This document shows, one piece after another, positions 23,035 to 33,279 of a stretch of DNA of 64,000 nucleotides. Origin of the DNA: Callosobruchus maculatus (taxonomy: Eukaryota > Arthropoda > Insecta > Coleoptera > Chrysomelidae); NCBI GenBank assembly GCA_951848785.1, contig CATOUR010000174.1, positions 1 through 64,000 on the forward strand, given 5' to 3'. The notes beneath the pieces were generated by a model that was given only the letters and a program-made list of their open reading frames with translations, ran no database searches and was not told where the DNA came from. The position numbers and the translations under genes were made by a program. Position 1 is the stretch's first letter. Every line of letters begins with the position of its first letter.

Positions 23035-23990
23035 TCAGTTTAGGACTAATGCCCTAAGATTTGCCGCAAATCCTTCTGAGTGTCCAGAGGGTGAGGCGGG
23101 CCTTTTCGATTCTGTTATATAGGTGAGTCTTTTGTCCAATATAAGACCAAGATATTTCACATCCTCTGCAAACAGGATTGACTCACCCTCTATTCTAGGT
23201 AAGCAGAGCAGAGCAGAGTCTAGTATCCGTCTTTTGGTGAACGGAACGACAACTGTTTTATGGGGGTTTATCGACATTAGTTCCCTCCTGCACCATCTGT
23301 CGATTGTGTTTAGCGCTTGTTGAAGAAGTTCAGAGATGGTCCTTATACTTCCCTCTGACTACAATAACCAGATCGTCCGCATAGCACTGCACGTACGCAT
23401 CACTGATGGAGAGCTCGTTCAGCAGGTCATCCACCAGAATGGTCCACAGAAGTGGTGAGAGCACTCCCCCTGGCCTAAACCTAATCGGCTCACCATGCAA
23501 TGATGTCACGACATTCCTGTTTGCCAACATGCAGCTGATCCAGTCGCAGGTGATCTTCTCCACGCCCCTTTTTGCAAGGTCTACCTGGAGCGATTGAGGG
23601 AGTGCGTTATTGAATGCTCCTTCAGTGTCTAGGAAGGCACCCAACGCAATTTCTTTGTTTCCCAAAGACTGGTCGATTTTTCCCACTAGGTTGAACAAGG
23701 CAAGGTCAGTTGATTTGCCTGCCGTGTATGCGTATTGGTGTTAACCGTAAAGGTCCCTCCCTAATGTGATTCTCCACGATTCTCTCTAAGGTTTTCAAGA
23801 GGAAGGATGTTAGGCAGATAGGACGAAAGGAACTGGGCAGAGACATATCCACTCTACCCGCCTTCTGAATAAAGACAGTTCTTCCCAACGTCCACCTTAG
23901 CAGAATATAACTCCAAGCCAGGCTTGCTCTAAAGATCTTCACCAGGACCGGCCTTATTAAGTCCTGAAGAAGAAGGACTGTATCGCCCAA
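23035..23990 (-). pseudogene. ORF2 reverse transcriptase domain, frameshifted
   Basis: Three minus-strand frames in series. 23990-23706 holds the fingers region with WTLGRTVFIQKAGRVD and SFRPICLTSFLLKTLERIV. 23698-23330 holds FLDTEGAFNNAL (first catalytic Asp), a degraded PGGVLSPLLW motif and CYADDLVIVV with the catalytic Asp pair. 23277-23035 holds INPHKT and YLGLILDKRLTY. The order is canonical. Frames change twice, so no full protein can be made. The wording resembles I/R1/LOA-group polymerases. Confidence 0.9.
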
Positions 23991-24318
23991 TCTACTGCGT
24001 TTGGAGAGACAATTTTGGCTGCATTTTTCCAGTCCTCGCTAGATGGGCGATTGCAACGCCCTGGTCGAGGAAGTATGAATGCATGCCTGTTCTGCAGAAT
24101 CTGATTGCCTGGGAAGTGTTTCTGTAGAAGAATCTCTAACGTTTCCTTGGCAGAGTCCGAGTAGGTGCCGTCTGGTCTTTTTATGAGACCCGACTTCCCG
24201 CTCTGGATCTCTGGCGAGAATCTTGTGAATTCTAGTGCCTGCAGGTAAATCCGAGATACTCTGGCAGAGTCGTACGATAGGTGTCCCAGTCGCCAGATTC
24301 TTTTGCCCGGTTGAAGAG

Positions 24319-24823
24319 TCACCGGACTTCTCTTCTTTTTATTTCGAGGGTTCTGCTCCACCAGGGTGTACCCCTTTTATCTCTGCTTGTTTTGAGTGGG
24401 CATTTTTCGTGATAGGCAGTCAGTAGGGCGGATTGCAATTGATCGCTCGCAACTTCTATCTCTGCGCTATCTTTGGTGACCTGCAGAACATCCCCCATCC
24501 GCGACTGCAGGGATTTGGTGTATCCCTCCCAGTCGGTATTCTTGGGGTCCCGGTATTGAAGGGGGGTGGCATATTCGGTCTTAAGTCGAACCGGATATGT
24601 CTGTGGTCTGAACATGAGGCTTCAGAGGAGACTCTCCAGTTAACGATGTTCATGCTAATAAACTGCGTGCTTATCGTTAGGTCTAGAACTTCTTGGTGAT
24701 TTGCCGTTACAAAAGTTGGTTCGGAGCCTATGTTATTAACTATTAGCCCTTCACCTATTATATAATTATAAAGTTTCTCACCTCGTGCGTTGATATTGGA
24801 GCTGCCCCAATCTCTGTGGTGAG
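24319..24823 (-). pseudogene. ORF2 endonuclease C-terminal part, truncated
   Basis: Starting at the 5' break, the minus strand reads HHRDWGSSNINARGEKLYNY, then LIVNNIGSEPTF, EVLDLTIS and SSEASCSDHRHIRFDL. These are the last third of an apurinic/apyrimidinic-type endonuclease, with the conserved SDH near the end. The N-terminal catalytic residues are missing because the element is 5'-truncated. The polymerase linker follows through 24319 and 23957. Confidence 0.85.
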
Positions 24824-25515
24824 TATTATGAATACAACAGATTTTTTAGTTTTACAACCCAAAATAATAGAATATGATAAGCAACCCCTGAAACGCCTAA
24901 AATCAAAGTTAGACTGTCTTTATATTCTTAGTTTTTTATTATTGCTGCGCCGCCGCTAACACGATTTCTAAAAACTATACATTTTTTATATCCCCGCCAC
25001 GGTAGTAATACTCTGTCAAAATTTTATTGAAGTCAATTCAATAGTTTCCCCGTTACACAAATCACAAAATTCCCTTGGTTTCTGTAATAGGTGAGGCAAC
25101 GATCAGATAGATTTGAAAAAGTACCTATATTATGCGTCTGGGTCTTTCTTTCACATCTCAGTGGACAATCTATTATTATGAATACCACATATTCAGTTTT
25201 ACAACCCTCCACCCTCCAACTACCCCAAATTTCATCTCCACCCAATAAATTAGAAAATGATCAGGACCCCTAAAACGAAGTTTTAGGAATATTTGATTTT
25301 TTTTTCGTTTGTCCCATATACCGATTTTAAAAATTACAGTAGCATTAGCGACTACAACCCTACAGAATATCGCCACCCAAAATTCATTCTAATCCATGCA
25401 GCGCCAGCGGTTACTGATACTGAGATTATGAAGCTAGACAGACAAACCGACAGACCGACGGAAATCGAGAGTTTTCGCGATTACAATAATTAATATCCTC
25501 CTTGCATGCCACGAC
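24824..25515 (-). mobile_element. Family A repeat copy, part right of insertion
   Basis: Continues the repeat interrupted at 21690. Matches, in reverse orientation, 48020-48800: TTTTACAACCC, CCTCCACCCTCCAACTACCC, CAGGACCCCTAAAACG, and the microsatellite GACAGACAAACCGACAGACCGACGG near 25438-25462 followed by TTTTCGCGATTACAAT. Within this stretch TCAATTCAATAGTT appears at 21525 and again at 25032, so the family itself may contain an internal duplication or two copies in tandem. Confidence 0.8.
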
Positions 25516-25689
25516 ACCGACGTTCTGTACTGTACAAAAATTGCTCTGAATACGTATCCGAAGATTTTCTTTCTTATACCGAAAATGAGTGAAATATCGT
25601 GTTCCTGCAATCGCATCATCTCAGTTTATGTTGCACCGACTCTGATATCATTTGGGGTATGATATGGAATAGGATCATAGTACGTTGCT

Positions 25690-25905
25690 ATATTTTTGAA
25701 GATCGCCTTCGTTGCTTGACGGTTCGCTACCTGGCATCCTCAGAAGTAGTCACCTGTTTGGCATCTCCGAGAATATGAGACCTGGTCCGCGGCGTCAGCA
25801 TTTATGTCCTCGGGTCACAAGTGGAGGTGGTCGGACTAGACAGCGCCGATCCCTTTATCTCCCCCGTATCTTAGGATCTTTGAGACTTTCATCTTGAGCT
25901 TGTAT
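25690..25905 (-). repeat. GC-rich repeat with hammerhead-like motif, third locus
   Basis: A GC-rich block whose minus strand contains CTGAGGATGCC, a short stem, GCGAACCGTC and AAGC. The same arrangement (CTGAAGATGCC...GGCGAAACGTCAAGC) occurs at 40.6 and 41.7 kb. Such motifs are known from the terminal repeats of Penelope-like retroelements. No Penelope polymerase or GIY-YIG domain is visible here. A 61-codon frame on the plus strand is rich in Arg and matches nothing. Confidence 0.5.
25718..25744 (-). ncRNA. Small hammerhead-ribozyme-like motif, core mutated
   Basis: Minus strand: CUGA-G-GA, U, GCC..GGUAGC stem, GAAC, CGUC. Relative to the other two loci the conserved GAAA is GAAC, so cleavage is not expected. 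It is useful as evidence that the motif belongs to a dispersed family. Confidence 0.4.
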
Positions 25906-26740
25906 ATCCTTTTCGTTGTTGAAGTTCGTGCTTCATGCTTATGAATCTCAACGCAAGACCTTGGCCTTCTCAAATTTACCCGCTCAGCACAGGACACAGA
26001 GATCTTAAAGGGAGAGAGAGTTCACCCAACCTGAACTTCTCAGGAGTTGCCGAACAGGTAACAGCTTCTGAGAATACTATCTACTCAGCAGTTCATAATT
26101 TTGAAGATATCTGATGATTTTGAAGAGCTAAAAAATTGAATAACCAAAAAATGTTGAATTTTGAAAACCATGCAGAACGAGAATATGTGAGAATTAGTTG
26201 ACTCTATTATCAATTGTTTGATTAGATTGTTCTTGGCTTACGTAACAGTCCCGATGCTCGTGTAAAACACGAATACCTAAAGGCTATTCAGAAAATACCG
26301 ATCGTCCAAGTTTTCTTTGTCTGACGCCATACTAGTTATAAAAATGATAAGATAATTGATTATGGAATTACTATAATTTATGGTCGTACATTATAACCAT
26401 GGATTATGTAAATTATCCGTGTAATGGAATATGAATATTGAGGCTGAACGTCCGCGGGTCATATTTTTCTAAAGAAATGGAAGTTTTATTATCGCCTGTC
26501 AACCAACCAAGCTACATTCATTCATTTAACACAGATTTTACGTTCTTGGGTTAAGCTCTCATGATTCAGTACAATACACTCATTCACTAAACACTTAGGT
26601 TTTAGGTTTGGGTTCGGGTAAAAGTAGTAAGGTGAGTGGAAGGACAGCAGTATATATGGCAAATAAATTTCATATCTAATTATTAGGCCTAGCCTCAAGT
26701 AACTTCAATCAATTGTTTGATTAAATTTTTCTTGTTCTGA
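25906..26740. other. Stretch without recognised gene
   Basis: AT-rich, no recognisable frame or repeat. Confidence 0.5.
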
Positions 26741-26749
26741 TGCACGTAT

Positions 26750-26990
26750 AAAATTCTTCAGCTTGGATGGTCTACTTTATTACACCCACCTAACTCCCTG
26801 AACCTTATCCCGCCGGACTACCAGCCTTTCTGTTCCTTACAAAAATTTTTGAACGGAAAGTTCTGCAATTCTTAAGAATAAGTCAAGCAAGCTGTCGAAA
26901 TTGTTTAACTTAAACCGATCACATTTAGAAGACAAAATTGATAAAGAGCCAGAATCATAGGAGAAGTATATATGTATATTATGTATATGG
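26750..26990 (+). pseudogene. Mariner transposase C-terminal relic
   Basis: One plus-strand frame reads LGWSTLLHPPNSLNLIPPDY, continuing QPFCSLQKFLNGKFCNS before stops. Mariner transposases have LGWEVLLHPPYSPDLAPSDY at this place, where the Asp of SPDL is the third residue of the D,D34D triad. Here that Asp is Asn, so the copy is dead. Later stops and the loss of everything upstream of the motif show deep decay. Neither terminal repeat was located. Confidence 0.8.
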
Positions 26991-26999
26991 TAGTGGAGA

Positions 27000-27390
27000 A
27001 TACATAATAAAATTAATTTAATATATTATAATTATAACGCAAGTACTTATGACTCTACTGCCTCATTTTATCAAAAAAGTGTGTGTTAGCACATTAAAAT
27101 TGAGAATAATATCACTATTAACTAGTAAAGCATAATATGTACCACTCGATCAGTGAGTATCATGAAGATAATTTGTTAATTAAATAGCTACGTACTAATT
27201 ACTATTTTTATACATTTTTGTTACTTACTCCTCCTATGTTTCTGTTGGATCATTTCGTATCCAGTAATGCTCCGTTTTAGTGGAACGGTTTTGTGTTCAT
27301 GGTTTTTTACATTATAAGACTTGATGGCTCACATATCTGGGGAGCTGCTGCCATGAATGAATGAAAGCGGAAGGGAGACTTTCTAGTGAC
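27000..27390. other. AT-rich stretch without recognised gene
   Basis: Nothing recognised. Confidence 0.5.
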
Positions 27391-27399
27391 CAGTACTAC

Positions 27400-28390
27400 C
27401 CGTATATGCCTACAAATGGGCCCTTATGCACCGCTTCTTACCCTAGTTACCAGAATCAGCCCTCATCGCAAAGGTGAGGATGGACTTGGGTCCTACGCAC
27501 CTAATATCCCTAGGTTCAAGAACCCTTGAACCTAGTATGGTCTACCTGTGATACCCAAGAGCTTCACAGTGACACAGAATTATGCCGAAGACTCTTCTTT
27601 CTCGCCACGTCGTGTACATATCGGGTTGTTTGTGACCCCCCTCACATACAAGTGACGCTTGAAGGTGTTATGGTCAGATAGCAGGCTAACAAGTAACCTT
27701 AGCCGGCTTCTGTCCAGTTAGAGACAGAACCTCATCTCCTTGGCCATAGGTCCTAAAATGAGTTCTTTAGCTTGACGAAGATGATCAGAGATACCTTTCC
27801 ATCTGTCTTTCCGAAGTGTCATCCAAGATCTTTGCACATTGCAGAACGAGCCTTGAGGTAAATCTACAAGCACTTAATGCTTTAAATGCTACCTGGATGT
27901 CAGAGCAGACGGTGATCCGCCTCCCAGGCGCCTGAATTTCGTGCATATGAAAGGCCCAAACTAAAATCGAATATGTCTCTGCTTGAAATACCGTAGTGTA
28001 TCCTCCAAGAGAGTGGGAGAGCTTTATTTTTAGCGCACAGACCCCAGCGCCGGAGCTTTTGTCGGTGAGTCGTATGACTCGTATGTGTACCAGACTTGCC
28101 CTACTTCCTCAAAGGATCGCCTGCCGTTTGACCCCACTCCTCCCATTGTAGGATACTTCACCGTAAATTTGCTGTAGAAGCAATATGTAGAAGAAGTCAT
28201 ATCACCCCTCATATGTAGGTTCAACTATTCTGGCTCCACTAACCTTGAACTACCAAGTCGAGTGGAGGAAGATTCAACAGTGTTTCTAGCGCGCTCTACG
28301 GAGTCGTGCATATTGCACTTGTACTAAGACAAGCCAGGTATTGAAGTTTATTTACCTCTGCTTTGATTGTTTCTATCCTTACACAAGGCC
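27400..28390 (-). pseudogene. RNase H and CCHC end of a second I/R1/LOA-like element
   Basis: Minus strand, from high to low: LACLSTS-AICTTP-ALETLLNLPPLDL, TKAPALGSV, HSLGGYTTVFQAETYSI, RRITVCSD, AFKALSA--FTSRLVLQCAKI, then VSLLSDHNTFKRHLYVRGVT and NNPICTRRGEKEESSA. This matches the same regions of the 21.7-24.8 kb element closely enough to show a common clade (ALETLLNL-PLH, YTTVFQAE, SRLV-NC, LTGH--L--H). Stops and frame changes are frequent, so it is older than its relative. No polymerase part remains. Confidence 0.75.
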
Positions 28391-28394
28391 ATTA

Positions 28395-28720
28395 CAACCT
28401 GCTACTATACTTGATGCAATCTACAGAAGAAAAAATCGACTGATTGGTAACCCGGCCTTAACGCGCCACATCCAGCCGATTTATTATTGGCGTGCAGTTG
28501 GTGATCTATGACTTTTCTACCGGTTTTCAAACGGAGCCTGCTCTTCTGAGCAATCCTCTATAATTCCGTCGCTCAACGATGCTATTAGGTGCATCCGTAA
28601 ACCTGCTGCACATCCCAAGGTGATCGTTCTTCTTACATCAAGAGCTGAGTGGTACGACCGCACCTTTACTCCCAAAGTGTCCAGGGCTTGGAACGGACTG
28701 CCAAAAGATGTATTATGGAG
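28395..28720 (+). pseudogene. Non-LTR ORF2 C-terminal fragment
   Basis: Plus-strand frames read LDAIYRRKNRLIGNPALTRH, WRAVGDLSLFYRFSNGACSS, IIPSLNDAIR and TFTPKVSRAWNGLPKDV with frame changes. CR1/jockey-like ORF2 proteins end with R-VG-LSLFYRY-NG-CS, a stretch of RTR, and R-F-P-VSRLWN-LP. This is the same subfamily as the relics at 20170-20710 and 52205-52480. It abuts a minus-strand element at 28390, so the two are arranged head to head. Confidence 0.7.
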
Positions 28721-28966
28721 TTTTTTTTTAATAACCAGAAGTAACTAGTTCCGTGGCTATCGTCATTTTGAGCATGCGCAGTAATAAGAAATAGGTGATT
28801 GATTTCCAATAACTGTAATGAAGGACCGTTATTTACGGCGAATAAGGATAACAATTTTTGCCGTTATTTTTGACCTGAAACAGAACATGTTTCACATAAG
28901 ACAGAAGATTGTACAATTCTATGCTATGTTCCACCTTCCAGCCATTATTTAACCTCAAATGTTATA
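28721..28966. other. Spacer between retrotransposon fragments
   Basis: No gene recognised. CCGTTATTT-CGGCG and CCGTTATTTTTG motifs recur here and near 30590-30610, on the other side of the insertion at 28967-30460, which suggests that both flanks belong to one older repeat. Confidence 0.35.
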
Positions 28967-29010
28967 GGAATGAATGAATGAATGAATGAATGAATGAATG
29001 AATGAATGAA
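28967..29010. repeat. ATGA tetranucleotide microsatellite
   Basis: About ten AATG units, read as CATT on the minus strand, forming the 3' tail of the minus-strand retrotransposon. Tails of simple repeats replace poly(A) in several CR1/jockey-like elements. Confidence 0.95.
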
Positions 29011-29170
29011 AGAAGTTTATTTAGCAAAAAGCTAATTAACACACAAAACTGTTAGTAGCGTATATACAAAATCATAGTAAATACAGTATCACATATCGAA
29101 AGACATTGCTCTCAACCTTTTTTTGAATATATGTACATTTGGTGAGTTTTTTATAATCAGAGGCAGTCTA

Positions 29171-29380
29171 TTATAATTTCAAACCTTCAATAAATAACGA
29201 TTTTTCCATTGATTTGGAGCGATATCTATCTATGCAGTAATGATCGTTAGTTCTTATATTATAGGCTGTGACATCCATTCGCTTACACATAAATTTTTCA
29301 AAATAATTTGGTGCTTTCTTATTTATAATTTTAAATAGAAGCACCAAATTAGCTTCCTGTATGATTTGCTCAATGTTCAA
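29171..29380 (-). pseudogene. C-terminal segment of the truncated retrotransposon ORF2
   Basis: A 69-codon minus-strand frame beginning MNIEQIIQEANLVLLFKIIN, with KKAPNYFEKF and RSKSMEKSLFIEGLKL. It overlaps the 310-codon frame by a few bases in another phase, so a single frameshift near 29375 separates the polymerase from its C-terminus. The FKI-N-KAP-Y pattern fits the last part of this ORF2 class. Confidence 0.75.
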
Positions 29381-30302
29381 AAGTTAATCGTAGCTGCAAT
29401 TTATGCTTATCTTCAGCAGAGCATGAAATTAACAAAGACGAACAATATGTGAAATGAGGGTAAATTATAGTATTATTCACAACCCTTCTACACCAAGTAG
29501 AAAGTTTTGGAGCAATTCTGCGAAAGTATCCAATTTTTTTACCTAATTTTTTACAAATATAATCTACATGCTTACTAATGTTTAACTGTTGGTCAATTTG
29601 AACACCTAAATATTTAATTTGATCTACAATTCTAATGTTAATATCATCTATTTTAACAGATAGATTACCGCTAACAAGTTGACAGCTATGTCTTGAGCCA
29701 ATTACCATACACTTTGTTTTTTGAATATACAGTTTAATCTTGTTACATTTCAGCCATTCACTGAGGTGTATCATTTCTCTGTTTACTACTTCAACAACAT
29801 GTTCAATATTGGAACCACTCACTGAAATTAATGTATCATCTGCAAAAAGACTAATAAAGAATTCTTTAAGAAAATGTTGGATGTCATTTATGTATATATG
29901 AAATAGTGATATGCCCAAGACGCTGCCTTGCGGAACACCATGTTCAACTTTGATACATTCGGAATAAACATTTTCTATTTTAACTCTTTGCCACCTATTG
30001 CATAGATAATCTTTTAACCATTTCAGAACAACTCTCTTAAAACCATATTTATCACATTTTTGCAGTAATCTTTTCCGATCTATTGTTTCAAATGCACGTT
30101 TCAAATCCACAAATGCAGTCACAATAATGTTACCCTCATTAACTTCTTTTTTCCATTTTTCACAGACTAACTGGCACGCTGTTTCACATGAGTTATCTTG
30201 TCTGAATCCATTTTGCCCTTCATACAGGATTTCATTCTTGATCAGGTGATCAACAAGTTCCCCATGGACTAATATCTCCAAAAATTTTTCAACAACTGGC
30301 AT
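29370..30302 (-). pseudogene. Non-LTR reverse transcriptase, 310 codons open
   Basis: The protein copies element RNA into DNA at a nicked target. Visible motifs: GQNGFRQDNSCETA at about residues 29-42, AFVDLKRAFETID with the first catalytic Asp at about 66, HGVPQGSVLGISLF at 121-134, FADDTLIS with the catalytic Asp pair at 153-160, NKIKL-IQKTK, and YLGVQID. The frame extends upstream of the first Met through VPVPKTRSPGKFEDLRPINL (to about 30360) before a TGA. The endonuclease is absent because of 5' truncation. The open frame ends at 29370 after a frameshift, so no full-length protein is expected. Confidence 0.9.
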
Positions 30303-30469
30303 GAGATTGATTGGCCGCAGATCTTCAAACTTTCCAGGACTTCGGGTTTTGGGAACAGGTACATATGGTAGTCAACATTCTTATGGAAAAGGAAAAACGA
30401 ATGGGTGGTCGCTTCCAGTAATATTTTGAAATATTTCATCCATAATCAATAAGACAGATAGTGAGGATA

Positions 30470-30879
30470 GTTTAAAGGTTATACCCGAACACAACATTTA
30501 AACCCCAAATAACGAAAAATGTGATTATTATTTATACTGACCCAAAAAGTCATTTTTGTCTATCAGTAGTCAGCACCATCGTGAGGATTTTCGTTATTTT
30601 CGGCGTTATTTTAAGTGGTCCAAAGACTCCTTATTGAGCCTGCGAGTGTTTGCTTATGCGCGTCAACGACCCTTTATAGCAACCCTGGCACACCAGTACT
30701 GTCACTTGCGCTACCTAAACTGCACTGAGATTAAGCGATACCTTTCTAATACCGCAAAAGAATGTAAACAAGTGTTATACCTTCGGCTTTACTATTTCTG
30801 TTGGTATGAATTATTTAAAAAGTATGAAATGAGAGTCTTCGACATCCCCTCGTATGTTAACCGTCCGGCATCCTAGATC
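30470..30879. other. Stretch with an unassigned 106-codon frame
   Basis: A plus-strand frame (30556-30876) rich in Tyr, Arg and Cys has no similarity that I recognise and no good initiation or splice context. It may be a by-product of an old repeat, since CGTTATTTTCGGCGTTATTTT also appears in related form near 28830. Confidence 0.3.
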
Positions 30880-31085
30880 GATCGGTAAAGGCTTCGGGGG
30901 TGGAAGCGGGAGCGTCTGTTCGACAGGTGGCGCCCCCTAGCGGAGAGCGCCGTAACCGCGAAGCTGGCGCGCGGCTCCTTGGGCGCGTTAAAAACTCCGG
31001 AAAAGTTAATTAATTACGTTAAACAGTCGGGCGGTGGGAGAGCGAGGGGGGGGGACGGAAGCGGCGCCGAGATTTTCCTTTGAAT
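30880..31085. promoter_or_regulatory. GC-rich CpG block, promoter or insulator candidate
   Basis: About 200 bp with very high GC and many CpGs in otherwise AT-rich DNA. It contains a CTCF-like site (30929-30943), GGCGCGC-type motifs, a TTAATTAATTA stretch and a GC-rich run ending near 31080. It has no similarity to transposons in the window. It could be an unmethylated regulatory block or the 5' end of an unseen transcript. No reading frame supports coding. Confidence 0.4.
30929..30943 (-). promoter_or_regulatory. CTCF-like binding site
   Basis: The minus strand reads CCGCTAGGGGGCGCC. It fits the commonly used CTCF consensus CCASYAGRKGGCRSY at 14 of 15 positions, the exception being G for A at position 3, which is tolerated in real sites. 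CTCF is conserved in most insects. It lies in the GC-rich block. Confidence 0.55.
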
Positions 31086-31489
31086 GATAATGCGAAAACT
31101 TCCGGCAGCCAACTTTCGCTCTTCTTATGTTTATTAGATTCGCTTTTTTGCCGTGCCGCGCAATCTTAACAGCTGTTCTGTGTTTTGGTTGTTGCTGGAT
31201 TAATTATATGATATATATTACGGTATATAGTAAAAAGCACCGGAACGCTTAAATATCTCCAAATACCTGCGGGGTTTTGAACATACAGAATTCAAAAATG
31301 CTAATACCAGTATGTCAGATTTACCACTTTAGCTATAAATACTTATTACTAATCAGGGAAAAAATATATTCCAATACAAGACTTACAACTTCCAACTAAG
31401 AGTAGAATGTACGAACTTTCATCAAGGTGATCCATCTACATACATCAATTTTAAACAGCAGATAGAAGAAAAATGGAATCAATATGAGC

Positions 31490-31902
31490 AGATATATATA
31501 CACAGACGGTTCAAAGACGAAAACTGTGTGGGCTGCGCTTTCTACCATGAAAATAAAGACTATCAAGAATTATACAAACTCCCTCCAGAATGTTTAATAT
31601 GCACAGCTAAGTTGACAGCCATTCAAAAAGCCCTAGAACATTCCCTCTATAATACCGACCTTAGAAATGTTATAGCCTTCACCGACAGTAAGAGTGCAAC
31701 TACTAAATTAGAGCATTTAACAATATCACCGACCTCCTCCTATGTCATCTCGGACATAATTGAATTGTTTAACAGACACAACAATTTTGATAAAACTGCG
31801 AAAGGCGTATGGATTAAAGAACATGCAGGTATACCTCGATACGCCACAGTCGACAGTAACAAAGACAGCGACTATCATGCCACTATAGTTGGTCATCGTT
31901 GA
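31490..31902 (+). pseudogene. Orphan RNase H domain of a non-LTR element
   Basis: IYTDGSKT at 31495-31520 (catalytic Asp) is followed by a frameshift and then GCAFYHENKDYQEL, LICTAKLTAIQKALEHSL (Glu of AEL replaced by Lys), FTDSKSATTKLEHL (Asp) and GVWIKEHAGIPRYATVD, where W-P-H-GI-GN is expected (His kept). This is the RNase H of an I-group or similar non-LTR element. No polymerase or tail lies next to it. The Glu-to-Lys change and the frameshift mean it is inactive. Confidence 0.75.
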
Positions 31903-32049
31903 CATGGCTGACAATACAAAAGTATCCGGAAATATAGTTTAGTACCATTAGCAAAAGGAAGTCTGCGCATTGTTGTGGTTTGCGGAAGGATTTATAGCAT
32001 ACTAGGCGTTATAGTCACAATGTCTTAACAGACATGTAGTGAACTCGTG

Positions 32050-33270
32050 AAATGCATTAAGTCGAAGCTAGAGTATTTCGACACCAATATTATCAATACT
32101 TTTGAGAACTGTAGCTCGCCAATGTTCGCGATTTACTGTCAGTTCAGTGGCGCTCTTAATACTCATATCCAGCAACTGTTTATTCGTGTCCACCCAGCGT
32201 GTAAGGGAACGGCTACGGCGCCGCCCTCTCGGGGCGTGACCCTGAGTTACAAGTTTCTCCATATTATCGCTTCTGTGTATATGTCCGAAGAATGTAAGCA
32301 TTCTCGTCGACACAATGGAGGACAATCTCTTTGGATTACCGAGCTCATCCAGTATGGAAACGTTAGTTCGATGGGCTGTAAGGAACTATCAGTATTCTCC
32401 TCCACGTCCACATTTCAAAAGCATCTATGCGAGCTCGATTTGCCTTTTTAACAGACCAAGTTTCCGAGGCATACAAAAATATGGAGAACACAAGAGACTG
32501 AACCAGCGACATTTTGGTAGCTTTAGTGATGTTATAGTCACGCCATATTTTAGTAGGCTCTGTCATGGCCACACGTGCCCGTTGAATGCGCCGTCGAATC
32601 TCATTTTCACAGCTACCGGAATTGTCGATCAAAGAACCGAGGTAACCAAAAATTTGAGCTACTTCACAACGGCCTACTGACTTTATTGCTCAATGATTAT
32701 CGTACTCTCTATCTACGATCATAACCTTGGTCTTGTTGTAGTTAATACCAAGACCATATGCTGCGCTGCGTTGTTCTAAGGTGTTTAATAGAGCTACTAG
32801 TTCTTCCTGAGAAGCAGCAATAAGGGTTGTATCGTCAGCAAGTCTTAAGTTGTATATTTTGCTTCCGCCAATAGTTATACCGCCATTCTAGTTGTCCAAT
32901 ACCTGTCTCATCACAAATTCAGAGTAAATGTTAAATAACATCGGAGATAATGCACATCCCTGACGAACTCCCTCTCTGGTTGCAGTTTGACCAGACAGGT
33001 TACCATCAATTCTTATACGAGCCGAATTGGACTCATAGAGTTTAGGTTTAAGATCTGTTCACGCGTATACCGCGTCCTTTCACGAAACCTGCCTGCGCCT
33101 GAGAAATTTGCCAGCCAATAAAGCCCTCCAAACGAGATTGTAAAATATATACTAGAACCTTACTTGCATGAAAGATTAATGAAAGTAGGCGATAATTGTC
33201 TGGATTTGTTGGAGTTAGCCTTTTATGAAGTGGAACAAAAATTGATGTGCACCATTCATCTAGCGTTAGA
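32050..33270 (-). pseudogene. Decayed RTE-like retrotransposon ORF2
   Basis: From high to low on the minus strand: RLEGFIGWQISQAQAGFVKG, the region of QGC-LSP, MRQVLDN with NGGITIGGSKIYNLRLADDT (catalytic Asp pair kept), TLEQRSAAYGLGINYNKTK, then IDNSGSCENEIRRRIQRARV, ATKMSLVQSLVFSIFLYASE, RARIDAFEMWTWRRIL, and RMLTFFGHIHRSDNMEKLV, ending with GRRRSRSLTRW. Wording and order are those of RTE-clade endonuclease/reverse transcriptases. At least four frame breaks are present and the endonuclease is missing. Confidence 0.85.
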
Positions 33271-33279
33271 ATGAACTAA

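Larger units (their letters stand above)
21691..24823 (-). mobile_element. 5'-truncated R1/LOA-like non-LTR element with telomere-type tail
   Basis: About 3.1 kb on the minus strand carrying, in order, endonuclease remnant, reverse transcriptase, RNase H and a C-terminal CCHC, and ending in about ten AACCT units. TATTAT occurs at both junctions (21684-21689 and 24824-24829), and the family A repeat on either side joins into one copy, so this is an insertion with a short target duplication. The 5' end is cut within the endonuclease. Several frameshifts make it non-functional. The combination of an RNase H domain with a TTAGG-type 3' tail is notable because the well-known telomere-targeted TRAS and SART elements belong to the R1 group. 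Confidence 0.85.
28967..30460 (-). mobile_element. 5'-truncated non-LTR retrotransposon with TTCA-repeat tail
   Basis: About 1.5 kb on the minus strand. It carries a reverse transcriptase that starts within the fingers domain and ends with an AATAAAC-containing 3' end and a microsatellite tail of TTCA units (28967-29010). Apart from one stop upstream of 30302 and one frameshift near 29380 the reading frame is preserved, so the copy is fairly young. CR1/jockey-type by motif wording. A clear target duplication could not be fixed. Confidence 0.85.

Noticed and set aside
32047..32680. Plus-strand frames of 121-134 codons
   Set aside because: The minus strand of the same bases clearly encodes RTE-type protein motifs, so these are antisense by-products.
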